Assembly (NCBI GenBank): GCA_964059195.1
Contig: CAXKWD010000002.1
Span: forward strand, 163,128,559 to 163,192,558
Direction: 5' to 3'
Origin: Ectobius pallidus
Taxonomy: Eukaryota; Arthropoda; Insecta; Blattodea; Ectobiidae
Length of the DNA: 64,000 bases
Under the pieces are notes generated by a model. It was not told the DNA's origin, searched no databases, and worked only from the letters and a program-made list of their open reading frames with translations. This document shows, piece by piece, positions 33,603 to 45,240 of the stretch; position 1 is the stretch's first letter, and each line of letters begins with the position of its first letter. The position numbers were made by a program, and so were the translations under genes.

Positions 33603-35294
33603 ATCAGGATCTAAAGGCAATGCCTTGTTGTAGTAGCCATGTCTTCCTCTTCATCGCTGTTCTCTTCAAATTTTTGTACGACAGCATGTCCATATCCTTG
33701 ATCATGTTTTTAAGAAATGAATTTCTAAGACATCCTCTTGATTTCTTCCCCAGTATTTTCCCTTCAGAAATGTTGATGTGTAGATCATTGTCCCGAAATG
33801 TATGGCCCACTAACTTTGCTCTTCTACTCTTAATTGAATTCAGAAGGGATCTCTTTTCCATCACTTCATTAAGCACTTCTTCATTTGTTTTCCTATCCAC
33901 CCAACTCGTCTTTGTTAGTCTTCTCCATATCCACATTTCTGCTGCTTCCAGTTTTTTGGCTTCTGCTTTTCCGATTGTCCATGTTTCGCATCCATAAGTT
34001 AATACACAACTTACAAATGTTTTGGCAAATTTTTTCCTTACTTCCATGCTTAAATAGTTATTTGTGAGGAGATTCTTTTTGTTCTGAAATGCTTGTTTAG
34101 CCAGGTTTATTCTTCTCTTAAGTTTTGTGTCACACTTAAACTTATTGATAATGCTACCCAAGTAACAAAAACTTTTCGACCTGGTCTAGGGCTGTACCGT
34201 CAAGCTGTATGTTGATTTTGAAATTTTCATTTGTTCTTCCGATCACCATGGTTTTTGTTTTCTTTTTATTGATCTTCATTTTAAAATTTTTCAGTGCATC
34301 TGATAGAGATTTAAGCATTTTATTCATTTCCTTTTCTGAATCAGCTAAAATAGCTATGCCATCTGCAAATCGAATGCTATGAATACTGACTCCATTTATT
34401 TTAATACCCTTTGTTTTTCTTTTCATTTCTCTGATTGCTTCCTCATTTAACATATTAAACAGATGTGGTGATATGGGCATCCTTGTCTCACTCCTCTTCT
34501 TGGCTTCTTGTCTGCTCCCATTAATATTTATTTCAGTTGTTTGTGTTTTGTATAAATTTAGAATAAGTCTTCTTTCCCTCCAGTCTACTCCAAATTTTTT
34601 CAATGTTTGGAATAGTCATTCCCAGTATATGTTATCAAAGGCTTTTTCGAGGTCTATGAAGGTGACAAAGGTTCTTCTGTTTACTTCAATTCTTCTATCT
34701 AGAATTAGTCTAAGGGCTAAAATTGCTTCTCTAGTTCCTCTCCCTGTTCTAAACCCAAATTGATCTTCATCTAAATTCTGTTCAATTTTTCCCTTTAGCC
34801 TCTCTTTTATTATGTTTAGTAAAATCTTTGATGCATGAGAAAGAATTGATATAGTTCTGTAATTACTGCAGTCTGATGCATTACCTTTCTTGGGAATGGT
34901 TATAGTTCTACTTTTTAATAAAGTCTGGAGGTAGCATTCCATTTTCATAGTAGTCAGAAACAATTTTGAATAATTGTATTTTCGTTGACTCACCTGTTTT
35001 CTTCAGCAATTCAGCTGGTATTTTGTCTATACCTGTTGCCTTCTTATCTTCTAGGCTTCAAATTCACCCATAGTTATGGAGGGACTGATCATTTCCTCAT
35101 CCACACCATCCTCCGTTTCTATGTAATCATTGACGTTTTGTATATCTTTGCCATTGTACAAGTCTTCCAAGTATTCCTTCCACCTTCTACTCACCTCAGT
35201 ATTATCAAAAAGCAGTTTACCATTTGTGTCTTTTACAATGTTTGATCTTGTTGTTTGATTAGGTAGCAATGATTTAATTGTATTATAAGCTTTA

Positions 35295-36918
35295 GGGCAA
35301 TTCCATGATAACATTGACACAGATTGAAAAAAATAAAATGTTACAAATATTGTAAATTATTGCAGTTTCTCTAAGTCAAAGAGTTAAAGTTTCAGAAAAT
35401 ATAAATATTTCATGCATTTGTTTTTTAAATTTGGACTTAAAATATAATCTATTAGATAATTGATAGAAAACACCAAATTTACGATGAACATGGACATTCA
35501 CAATTTAGTCCAACAGATATGGCAGCAGTGCTTTCCAAGGATTCTTTTTCATCATAAAACAAAAGATGACTTATTATGGAGGGAAAACATTACTTCATTG
35601 AATTGCAGAAGTCAAATTAGATAAATAATATATGGAAGGAAGTCCAATAATGCACAGAAACTGTTAGTCCATGACAAAAAAGATGTAAAAGTTTACCTAA
35701 AACAATAAATAATGCATGTATTGTAATTATATTTTATATTCTCTGTGTACTAGTATGGAGCAGTACACCTTCACTTGGTTGCTGAAATTGAATGTTTTTT
35801 CTCCACAAATAATGGTGTCACAGACTAACACTCACAGAGTCTCAAAATGATATATTTCACAGATATTAGAATATTTGTAATAAAATGTGAACGGTAGTGG
35901 AGAAAAATAAAGAATAATTAAATGTTTTGTGTGCCTAACCTATTTTTATATGAAACATATTTAATTTTCAAGAACCAAAATTTAAATTTATAATTATTGA
36001 GATCAAAATAGTTATGATATTCAATAAAACGAACTTTTCTGAAAAGTTAACACATTTTTCTTTCTTCTTTTAGACCTATACTATAAAAATGGGGAAGACA
36101 TCTACTGATAGAACCAAAAAATATCGTGATAGGTTCAGCGATGCAACATTTGTATTCAACAACCTCATAATTGAGGATTTCAGAATCAATATTTTGTCTA
36201 GCAATAGTCAAGACACTGATGAAGGGGTTAAAAAATAAAGTTGTTTTCAAATGGTTGACTTAAACAGCTGAAAGAAGGCCAAAATAGTTTCAAAGCTGTA
36301 AAAGATGAAGACTACTCGCTTTTCAAAAGCATTTTCCATGCACTGACTGAAGAGCCCAAAACCACGTCTTCAACACGAACTAACATACTTCGAATCAATG
36401 AAAACGAGTTTGAGATTATTAGACAAAAGTTTCAAATCATGTACTAAGCTTTCCACCTCTTTGTTATGTTGTAAATGTGATTTTCTGATTTACATCCAGA
36501 AGTTAGTCCGTGACAACTTTTCATGTTAGTCCGTGACACTAGTATTTCATTTTTTATAACCATTAAACTGATGGTTCATATTTTAAAGAACCAAATCATA
36601 AGCTGCTATATACCTACCTACTTCAAAACAAATAAAACACATCTGCCTAATGTATATCAAATCACAGAAATTTTCGGTTTTGTTCCTACAAATGAAACCT
36701 ATGTCCAAAATAAGTTAGTCCGTGACAAGGTGCTATAAAGTTAAATATATCTGTGCATATAAATGTTAGAGAACTCTAAGTTTATTTGTAAATACTTTAG
36801 TTCTTTATGTGTTGATCTGCATATGCCAATTTCTTCTGTGTTGAATATTGTTGGTGTAATGGCTGCCAGTATAGTGACTTTTCTCTGTGAATGTTAGTCC
36901 GTGACCATGGAATTGCCC
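35295..36918. mobile_element. DNA element with GGGCAATTCCATG ends and TTAGTCCGTGACA repeats
   Basis: TTTA is duplicated (35291-35294, 36919-36922). GGGCAATTCCATG at the left and CATGGAATTGCCC at the right are a perfect 13-bp inverted pair. GTTAGTCCRTGAC occurs near 35662, 36502, 36524, 36713 and 36893, and in inverted form near 35817. It interrupts LINE E. Superfamily not recognised. Confidence 0.75.
36089..36238 (+). CDS. Small basic protein fragment inside the TTTA element
   Basis: A 49-codon frame starts MGKTSTDRTKKYRDRFSDA and ends in TDEGVKK. It directly follows a strong acceptor (TTTCTTTCTTCTTTTAG, ending 36073), so it may be an exon. An N-terminal M-x-K-T/S-x-x-(E/D)R-x-x-x-YR-x-R motif recurs at the start of several repeat-borne arthropod proteins. 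Whether it is the mobilising protein of the element is not known. Downstream 36240-36470 has broken frames only. Confidence 0.35.
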   Translation: MGKTSTDRTKKYRDRFSDATFVFNNLIIEDFRINILSSNSQDTDEGVKK

Positions 36919-37165
36919 TTTATCTGATCTTCCCTTTAATAAATCTTCTTCAATTCCCTCGCTTACTTCCTGCATCCAGTCTTCTTTTCCTTCCCTACAT
37001 TTTTGTGTGATTTTATTCTTAATTCTTTTGTACTCTCTGAAGTCTTTATTCCTTAGGGTATTCCTTTCTTCAATCAGATCTAATATTTCCTTGGTTCTAG
37101 TTTGTTCTTGCCAAGAATTTCATCTGCTACTTTTATTACCGATTCTTTTTCATCTTCCCATTTTT

Positions 37166-37975
37166 AGGTAGATTTCGAAGAAAAATCTACCTATTGCAAT
37201 GGATACCATGTCATGATTTTCGAAAAATTCTTTCATATCTTTACGTTTCATGCTCCCCTAAGTACGAAACCACCGCCCGTTCAAAAAAAAATTTTGTGAT
37301 ATTTATATATATATATTTATATCTTTACACGATAGCGGCCGTAATTTTGAAGATATTTGAACCAAATTTTAATATGTTATTTCTAGGCCCAATAGTTCGG
37401 ACAAGTTCGTTAATGAGCAAAATTGGCCCAAGGGGGTGGTCGGGGTAGGGGGTTGAAATTTTTAAAAATGTATATCTCGGCCCCTATGAAGTATAGAGGG
37501 AAACTTTGTTTGAATAAATTAGAGTACTCCCTATGGAGTTCACAGTGACACCAACAATTCGGGGGTTTTTGGGGGTACGAGTGGGGGTGAGGGGATGGAA
37601 ATTCGAAATTTTTGAAACTACGTCTTGTGGGGTATCGTTGAAAAGCTCTTGATGAGTGCTCTACAAATCAATAACTAGTTTCTTGATAGCTCTCATATGA
37701 CGCGAGATTTTAATGTTTGAAAGTAATAACACTTAAAAGAATTATTATAATATCATAATTTTGTCTTGTTTAGCGGCTTTGCTAATTTTATTCATAGCTG
37801 ATCTTGCGCACGGCCTCCCAGAATATTATATCCTATTCTTGTTGTCAAAACAAATGATTGTAGGCTCTTCCTCTTTACCGAATTCAGTTCTTATTACTGC
37901 GGGTTTGCCATGCCAAGGCTAAAAAAGAAGGGTGCTGCGCAGCGATAATAAATTAAACCAAAAGCACTTTGAAAT
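37166..37975. mobile_element. Unclassified insertion in LINE E with a terminal hairpin and G-rich run
   Basis: The segment starts AGGTAGATTTCGAAGAAAAA and forms a hairpin of AGGTAGATTT with AAATCTACCT at 37166-37192. GAAATCTACCT recurs near the right end (37971). It interrupts LINE E between LEEKKSL and DEKESVIKVADEI. No TIR in the usual sense and no target duplication was found, so rolling-circle or other mechanisms are possible. Confidence 0.5.
37561..37594 (+). other. Potential G-quadruplex
   Basis: Four G runs (5, 5, 5, 4) separated by loops of 5, 7 and 3 nt. Confidence 0.5.
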
Positions 37976-39003
37976 CTACCTCAGCCTGTAGGCCTGCCTA
38001 AAGGGATTTTTTCTCTTCCAGCTTATTGTCCATTTCTTTTTTCAATCTCTCCACTGTTTCAGTATCCTTAAGTTTTTCTAAACACCATTTACTACTCTTC
38101 TTCCTTGGAATTTTCTTAATAATAATATTGCATTTTGCCACCACCAGGCCATGATCACTGCCCTCTTTAAAACCTGGGTAAGAATGACTAAACTTGATTT
38201 GGTTCATGTACCTTTTCCTCACTAGTATGAAATCAATTTGGTGTCTCCTTAAGTCCCCCGGTGCCTTCCAAGTGTATCTTTTTCTGATGGGAACCTGAAA
38301 GTATGTGTTATTTTCATTTCATGTTGTTCACAGAATTCCCATTTATTTTACCCAGACCAAACTTCCCAACCCACTGATTTTCTTTTTCACCAACTGATGC
38401 GTTAAAGTCTCCCAATATAATCAAATTATCTTGCATTTTTACTAATTTTATTAGGTCTTCTAATTGTTCATATATTTCCTCAACTTCTTCGTCCTTGCTG
38501 TTTGTAGTTGGAAAGTAGGCTGCTATTATACATAAGTCAACAGGAAAAGCTTTAATTTTGATCATTAAAAGTCGATCATTGTAGTGGTATGTGTTTAAAA
38601 CATTTTTCCATTTACCTCTAACAATAATTGCTACTCCATTTTTTCCAGACTTCAAACTTCCACTGTGGATTACTCTAAAGTTATCTGATATGAAGTCACC
38701 ATTTCCGCCCCATCTAGTTTCACAGACACCCAGTATATCAAGGTCAGCTTTCTCAATTTCCTTTTTCAGTTCATCCAATCTTCCCGATTTTAAAAGTGTT
38801 CTCACGTTCTATGTTCCAATTTTCGCTAACAGTTTTATCCAAGACCTTCCCCCCCGGAGATCCGATTGGGGGAATAGAAACTCTGGAATAATTTGGGTTG
38901 GACATGGCCATCTTGAATTAGGGATATCCTTGGGATCTTTAATGCAGTGGTCTCCCGTTGCCTTCTGCATCCTCATGCAGAGGAGATCCATAAACTCATT
39001 CTT

Positions 39004-40377
39004 GTGATTTGGAGAAAGGAAGAATTGCCAATGGAATGGAAAGAATCTATTTATTATACCTATCCATAAAAAGGGAGACAGGGCCGAATGTAATAACTGT
39101 TAAGGAATTTTCCTCTTTTCAACATCATATAAAATTCTGACTAATATACTTTTGTCAGGATTAACACCATATGCGGACGAAATCGTTGGAGATCACCAAT
39201 GTGGATTTAGGCGAAATAGATCAACCAATGATCATATATTTTGTATTCACCAAATCTTGGAGAAAAAGTGGGAATATAATAAGTCTGTTCACCAGCTATA
39301 CATAGATTTAAAAAAAAAGCATATGATTCAGTTAGGCGAGACAAATTGTACAGTATCATCATTGAGTTTGGGATATAAAGAAGTTAGGCTGATCAAAATG
39401 TGTCTAAATGAAACCTACAGCAGAGTTAGGGTAGGGAAATTTAATATCAGATAGGTTTGCCATTAGAAGCAGCTTGAAGCAAGGAGATGCACTATCGCCT
39501 TCACTTTTTAATTTCGCTTTGGAATACGCCATTAGGAAAGTTCAGGAAAACAAGGGATGCCTAGAATTAAATGGCAGTCACCCAATTTTATCTTATCTAG
39601 ATAATATTTATCCGCTGGGCGATGACATAAACACAATCGAGAGAAATGCAGAAAGTCTTTTCAATGCCTGCTGGAATGTTGGATTGGAAATTAGTACAGA
39701 AAAAACTAAATATTTGGTCATGAAACATCAAAGTAATGCATTACAAAATATTAGAATAGCCGGTAAATCGTTAAAATAAGTGGACAAATTCAAGTATCTG
39801 GGAGCAATAATTAAAGATACAAATAATATTAAGGTAGAAGTCAAGTGTCAACTAAAATCAGGAAATGCCTGTTTTTATGTAGTTCAGAAACCCTTATCTT
39901 CTCGTCTTCTGTCCAGAAATATAAAAATAAAAATTTATAAGTCCATTGTATTCTATGGATGTGAGACATGGTCCCTTACTCTTCGGGAAGAACATAATCT
40001 GAGAGTGTTCGAAAACAGGGTGCTTTGGAAAATATTAGGGTCTAAGAGAGATGAAAATGAGGACTGGAGAAAACTGCATAACGACGAGCTTCATAACCTA
40101 CTCTTTAACGGATATAGGAAGAGTAATTAAATCACGGATTATGAAATGGGCTGGACATGTTGCATGCATGGGGGAGAAAAGACATATCTCAAAAGTATTG
40201 ACTGGGAGGACCGATGGGAAAAGGCCACTTGGAAGACCTAGACGTAGGTGGGAGGACTATATTAGGATAGATTTAAGGGAAGTAGGATTTGCGAGGGATG
40301 GTTGGATAGAGTTACCACAGAATAAGGTTGAATGGTGGGCTGTGGTAAGTGTGGCAATGAACCTTCGGGTTCAATAA
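39004..40377 (+). pseudogene. LINE F, reverse transcriptase to C-terminus, decayed
   Basis: Encodes (W)RKEELPMEWKES, then DEIVGDHQCGFRRNRSTNDH, NETYSRVRVGKFNI, LKQGDALSPSLFNFALEYAI, an altered palm (SYLDNIYPLGDD instead of a YADD box), FKYLGAIIKDTNNI, FYGCETWSLTLREEHNLRVF and the end ISKVLTGRTDGKRPLGRPRR followed by RWEDYIRIDL. This motif set belongs to a non-LTR family very common in polyneopteran insects. The catalytic box is destroyed and a piece after the FIDFKKA region is deleted. It abuts LINE E head to head at about 39003. Confidence 0.85.
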
Positions 40378-40525
40378 AATAGATAATATTCCTTTAGCTT
40401 GCTTAGCAATTGTCTGTTGCCATTGAATAAGTATGTAAGTTTATTTTTTACTTTTTTTTACCCCTTTTTTGCTTAAAAAGTCACAGTTTGGTTAATTCTA
40501 TAATTTAGTTTTTTCTAATTCCCCT

Positions 40526-40550
40526 TAATAATAATAATAATAATAATAAT
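40526..40550. repeat. (TAA)n microsatellite
   Basis: Eight uninterrupted TAA/AAT units, about 150 bp after the stop of LINE F. Confidence 0.9.
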
Positions 40551-40929
40551 AGTATTTATTTAGCTATTAAATACAATATAGTACAATAGGCTATGTCAAT
40601 GTAATAAGTTACATATAATTCCATAAATATACACGTGCATTGAAGTTCAAAGTACTAAGACTCCATTGTAAATGACAATTTTACTAATTTACAAAAATGA
40701 CCAAAATTAAAATAATTAATTGAAAAAATTACAGTAAATAACAATATTAAAGTAAATATGTATATTTTGCAACATGACTAAACTATCAATATTAATATTA
40801 CTAGGGAAATAGCCCAATGAAGTGTTGATATCTGTAGAAAGATTGAGTGCAAATATATGCACACTATCTTCACTATTAGGTAAATTTATTCAGAACGTTT
40901 GTTTCAGTGAGTATTCCCATTATGAGCTG
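40551..40929. other. Unassigned intronic sequence
   Basis: AT-rich, possibly 5' part of the Penelope-like element, but no readable motif. Confidence 0.3.
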
Positions 40930-41279
40930 ATACTGACTGGCCGTATGGGCTCCCTAAAATACACAAACCTGGAAACAAAATGAGGCCTATCATAAGTTAC
41001 ATAGGAGCACCTACCTACAATTTAGGGAAGTGGTTATTGAACAAATTTCAAAATTTGATACTTTGAGCGTATAACATTCTTTAGAACTTGTTGGACAAAA
41101 TCAAGGTCTTACAATTGGCGATTCAGAAGACAAATTAGTTTCATTTGATGTTAGTTCTCTATTCCCAAGCATTCCAAAGGATAAGTTGATGGAAGTACTA
41201 AAAAGTTTGCTATTGACCACAAATTTGGAAGGTGAAGCTATTGAAGAATATCTGGAATTAACTAAATTACGCATTAGTA

Positions 41280-42278
41280 GGGACATGCAAAGGGTGTGTT
41301 TATTATTTGGTCAAAAACGGTATTATTTTTTCCCAAAAGTGGTGGTGGTTTTTTCCCAAAAGCGGTGTTATTTTTTCCCAAACATACTTTCCCAAAATCA
41401 GTATTATCTTTATTGCAATTTTACTAATTGTTGAGTTAAAGAATGATTTCGAAGACAAGGCACTTATTAACCTCATTTAGCATATATTCTTATTAATACT
41501 TATACACATGCATACAAAGAAGTTAATTAACCATACAGCACTTTAATGTTTACCGATATCAACACATGTCATATACACAATATAATACATTTTAAAAAAA
41601 ATTAAAAAAAAAAAAAATAAATAAATAAATAAACCGTACAAACCTGGGCACAATATTGATACACTAGGCTACATGCACAAAAATCAAAAGTAAAATTCTA
41701 GAAATCAAGCACTCAAACAAGTATTATTTTACCACCTTTGAGGCCAAATTTCTTTCTTTTAAGTATGTTCTCATGTCTGTTCTAGGAGGATTATTTAAAA
41801 GTACAGTGAACTCCCGATTATCAGTGTTAATTGAGACTTTGAAATGCACGAATAATTGAAAAAAGGGACAATCTCCAAATGTTGGAATTAACTGGGTGCG
41901 AGATTTTGAATTTCCCGCACTTTGTCACCATATTGTGCATATGATGAAATTAAGTGTGTGAAAGGAGAAATCTGATTAAATAAAGTGCAGGAGATTCGAA
42001 ATAAAGTGTGGGAAATTTGAATTGAAGTTAAAGTGTGGTAAACTCTAAATAAGTGCATTGAAATTCAAATTTTCACGCATGGATAAGCCACCCACAGGTA
42101 ATCGTGAATTGACTGTATGCTTAGGAATGCATCAAATGTAAAAATCGCTGTTTTAATTTTTAAAAAGTAAATATTCGTGTTTTTTATCGAACAATGATAA
42201 AATTCGTGTTTTTAATGGAAAAACGTTATAATTCGCAAATAAAATTGTATTATCGCAATTGTGAATTATGCATGTCCC
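41280..42278. mobile_element. DNA element in the Penelope RT, GGGACATGCA ends
   Basis: TA flanks (41278-41279, 42279-42280). The ends GGGACATGCA and TGCATGTCCC are a perfect inverted pair. Joining the flanks gives a continuous LRIS-TNFFTFRGK reading of the host element. It holds short repeats of TTTTTCCCAAAA (41325-41400), a low-complexity A-tract (41590-41630) and a MITE. No transposase. Confidence 0.7.
41814..42115. mobile_element. pogo-like MITE B, internal AAAGTG...AAAT repeats
   Basis: TA on both sides. The ends CAGTGAACTCCCGATTATCA and GGTAATCGTGAATTGACTG are inverted. The interior (41935-42060) repeats a ~22-bp motif built on AAAGTG and GAAATT. It is a second copy, in the opposite orientation, of the family at 56518. 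Confidence 0.7.
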
Positions 42279-42459
42279 TACAAATTTTTTCACATTCAGA
42301 GGAAAATAATGTAGACAAAACTCAGATAATCCACTTCCTCCTTTTTGACTAATTTGTACGTGAGTAATTTTGAGACACAGATAAAAAAGCATTCCCATGA
42401 ATGTTCAGAGTTGGTACTGATATGTAGATGACATATTTGCCATTGAAAAAAAATAAATA

Positions 42460-43377
42460 CGAGGGTGTATCAATAAATAACCGGACTGATTTAATTGTAT
42501 TTAAATAAACCGCACTAGAACGAAACGGCTGTTAGCCGTGGAAAGGTGAATCCTTCGTCTAGCAGTGCTGTGAATCCCAATCATGCAGAACAATTCAGAG
42601 GAGTTACACCCGGATATCGCAGGTGGTGTTTACTGTACCCAACATGGAACTGAAACTGCAGCAATGCGCATCGATGTTCGACTCCTTATCACTTTGAAAA
42701 TGGCGACAACGTGGCTCCTTTTTCACTTTAGGGAAGAGGAGAAAATCGCAAGGTGCGAGATCCGGAGAATGCAGTGGATGAGGCATGACCTCAATGTCCA
42801 ATTCTTCGACGACATCTTGAGTTGCATGCGCTCGATGAGCCGGCGCATTGTCTTGGTGCAAGATCCATCCTGTCCTGGCAAGATCTGGTTCCTAAAGACA
42901 AATTCATTATATCTGCAACCTTCGCAATTGTTATGTGACGATCTTCTTGCACAGTTGCGTCAATTGTGTTGATGTTAACTTTCGTTTTTTGCTGTTAAGG
43001 GTCTTCCAGGGAACGGAGAATCTTGAAGGTCTTCATAACCCTCTTTGAAACGTTTGTGCCACTCAAAGACTTGAGTTCTGCCTAAAGCAGGGTCTTTATA
43101 TGTTTGCTGCACCATTTCTAAGGTTTCTGTAGGAGTTTTGTCTAGAATAACACAAAACTTTATCGATGCTTTTCTGCAATTTCAGTTCCATGTTGGGTAC
43201 AGTAAACACCACCTGCGATATCCGGGTGTAACTCCTAACTGAATCGTTCTGCATAACTGGGATTCAAAACACTGCTAGACGAAAGATTCACCTTTCCGCG
43301 GCTAACAGCCGTTTCGTTCCAGGGCGGTTTATTTAAATACAATTAAATCAGTCCGGTTATTTATTGATACATCCTCG
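42460..43377. mobile_element. mariner element B with ~200-bp fold-back arms
   Basis: TA flanks (42458-42459, 43378-43379). The ends are CGAGGGTGTATCAATAAATA and its inverted form. The inverted similarity runs for about 200 bp on each side, through AACGAAACGGCTGTTAGCCG-like sequence to GTGTTTACTGTACCCAACAT, far more than the ~30 bp usual for mariner TIRs. It interrupts the Penelope element after IEKK. Confidence 0.85.
42604..42861 (-). pseudogene. mariner transposase C-terminal fragment (DD34D)
   Basis: The minus strand encodes MHQDNAPAHRAHATQDVVEE and LHSPDLAPCDFLLFPKVKKE. From the Asp of QDNAPAH to the Asp of APCD there are 34 residues, the mariner DD34D spacing. The first catalytic Asp and the DNA-binding domain are missing, and the frame runs into the duplicated arm, which ends the ORF (TVNTTCDIRV is arm-encoded). 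Confidence 0.85.
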
Positions 43378-43569
43378 TAAATAAAAACTTAGATGATTCA
43401 TTGAAACTCCTTAACATTGAAGAAAAAAAATTTCACCATGGAAATTCAGACAGACGGTTACTTACCTTTCCTGGATCTAAAAATTATCAACAGAAACAAC
43501 AAAATAGAATTTTTCATTTATAGGAAAAAAGACCCACACAGACAACTACAACAAACCAACAGCTACAAC

Positions 43570-45240
43570 AGGGGTGCCCACTCCCTAACTTCATGACTCC
43601 CCCTCCCCCCAACTTCATGACCTGCCCAACAGTAACCTGGTTTTAAACTTCTTCTCTGGGAATAGGTTTTGCTGTATTTGTAGTAGTATTCTTCAGGTGA
43701 TCCCGTATGGAGATATTCACAGCGGATTTGTTACCGGGGTACGCCAGTCCCCTACCTACTTAAACCTAAGGACACACACACCCAGTCCTGAACTCGGGAT
43801 CTACTGAAAAATCCCCAACCCTGCCGGGAATCGAACCCGGGCCGCCAGAGTGGAAGGCAGGCATGCTACCAACTCACCCACCGCGGCGGACGTGTAAAAC
43901 AGTGTTAATTGATGAAGTAGATGTTTTATGAGGCTGTTTTTACATGATAGGCCTAGTATTTAATATTTCTCAGCAAAAAAATGTTACTTCACCATTAAAG
44001 ATGACAATATACAATACAATACAATACAAATTAAATACAATAACAAAATAAATAATTATAACAAAAATTTAACTTAACTAAACTGTACACATATTTTACT
44101 TACAGCAACTAAACATTATGATTAACCCAGAAATGCCTGAATTTTTTTGTTTGTTTTATTTCCCTGTTTTTATAAGTGCAAGAGTAGTCCCAAAAAGTAA
44201 TAATTGAGTTAAACCATTTACTTGTTTGCTCATTCTGTATTGGACGCCAGGCAAATCTAGGGTACAACATTATGGATAACATATTGAAGGAAAGAAACAA
44301 GTCTTATATTGTGTTTGATGAAAATAATATAATTCATGTCTAATTTGAAATTTAAAACTTGTACTTGCTACAGAAATGAACATTTTTATTCGCCACTGCT
44401 TTTACTTTCAATAATCTTGTATTTTATATCTAAATTATGTTTCAGTTTATATAGATGTTTTTTTCTGCAGTGATCTTGCCATTTGTCATGCCTAATAATG
44501 GCATTGCACAATAATTCTAAACACTTGTATTTAAATTGCTGTTGTTTTTTCGACATTTTCGAGATGCCGAGATGGACTGAAACCAGTAGCCGTAACCTCA
44601 AGTTTTAAATTAAGAGTGCTGCATTGGTTATAGACAGATTTTTCCACGCCTTTCCTCTCCTTCTTATAAGGTGGCACTTGCTTTTGAGTGCAGTAAAATC
44701 ACTTCCGAGAACAATTCTGTTGCTTGGTTGCTTTTGAGATAACTGACTTTGAAGCTTTTATAGAAGTAACATTTTTTTGCTGAGAACTTCCGACATTGGC
44801 CTCTAAGGTTTCTGTATTATGTCTATTAATAGCAACAGACATTGGCACTTTTAGTATACGAAAGATAAAGGCTAGCCGAGCTCAGTAATGCATAGATCTC
44901 ATTTTTGCAAGAAATTTACATTGGCCCTTTTAAAAACAAGCCACAGAATTATTCTTGCAGGCGGCTGCGTGTGAGGGAGGTGGAGGCTGTGACGGGTCAA
45001 CAATGGTTCAGTGTGCAGTCGCCGCTATCGGCACAGAGCCTTCGATTTCGTTGGCATGGCAGTCGTTGACAAGCAAATGCATTTCACTAATTTATTGACT
45101 ATTCACTTCTTTTGAAGTTATAAAATTTGACAGTTTTTATTTTTAACATATAAAACGCTAATGTTGCAACAATTTTCACCCCCCCCCCCCAGAAAATTCA
45201 TAAAACGCTAATATTTTGCTCCCCCCCGTGGGCACTCCTG
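43570..45240. mobile_element. hAT-like element, 8-bp target duplication, carries a SINE
   Basis: GCTACAAC is duplicated at 43562-43569 and 45241-45248. The ends are AGGGGTGCCCACTCC and GTGGGCACTCCTG, inverted and close to the CAGGGGT type of hAT termini. It splits the Penelope element. Minus-strand frames at 44109-44300 and 44386-44601 (with CNAIIRHDKWQDHCRKKHLY, a BED-finger-like C..H...H context) may be transposase fragments. C-rich runs lie near both ends (43600, 45178). Confidence 0.7.
43690..43896 (-). mobile_element. tRNA-derived SINE inside the hAT element
   Basis: The minus strand starts CGCCGCGGTGGGTGAGTTGG (box A region) and has GGGTTCGATTCCCGGC (box B). A body rich in GTGTGTCC/GGGGACTGG follows. 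It differs in sequence from the SINEs at 8968 and 20318. Confidence 0.7.

Larger units (their letters stand above)
33603..39003 (-). pseudogene. LINE E, nearly full ORF2 (APE, RT, C-terminus), split by two insertions
   Basis: From 39001 on the minus strand: MDLLCMRMQK, then LAKIGT-stop-NVRTLLKSG (a W-to-stop change), an APE endonuclease (LDILGVCETRWGGNG, IIAAYFPTTNSKDEE, LIILGDFNASVG, SDHGLVVAKC), the linker, then after the insertions RT motifs (ISILSHASKILLNIIKERLK, DQFGFRTGRGTREAILALRL, VTFIDLEKAFDNIYWE, IRFADGIAILADSEKEM) and the C-terminal LTYGCETWTIGKAEAKKLEA. The palm FADD is FADG here. Frames are broken in at least six places. The insertions are at 35295-36918 and 37166-37975. Confidence 0.85.
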
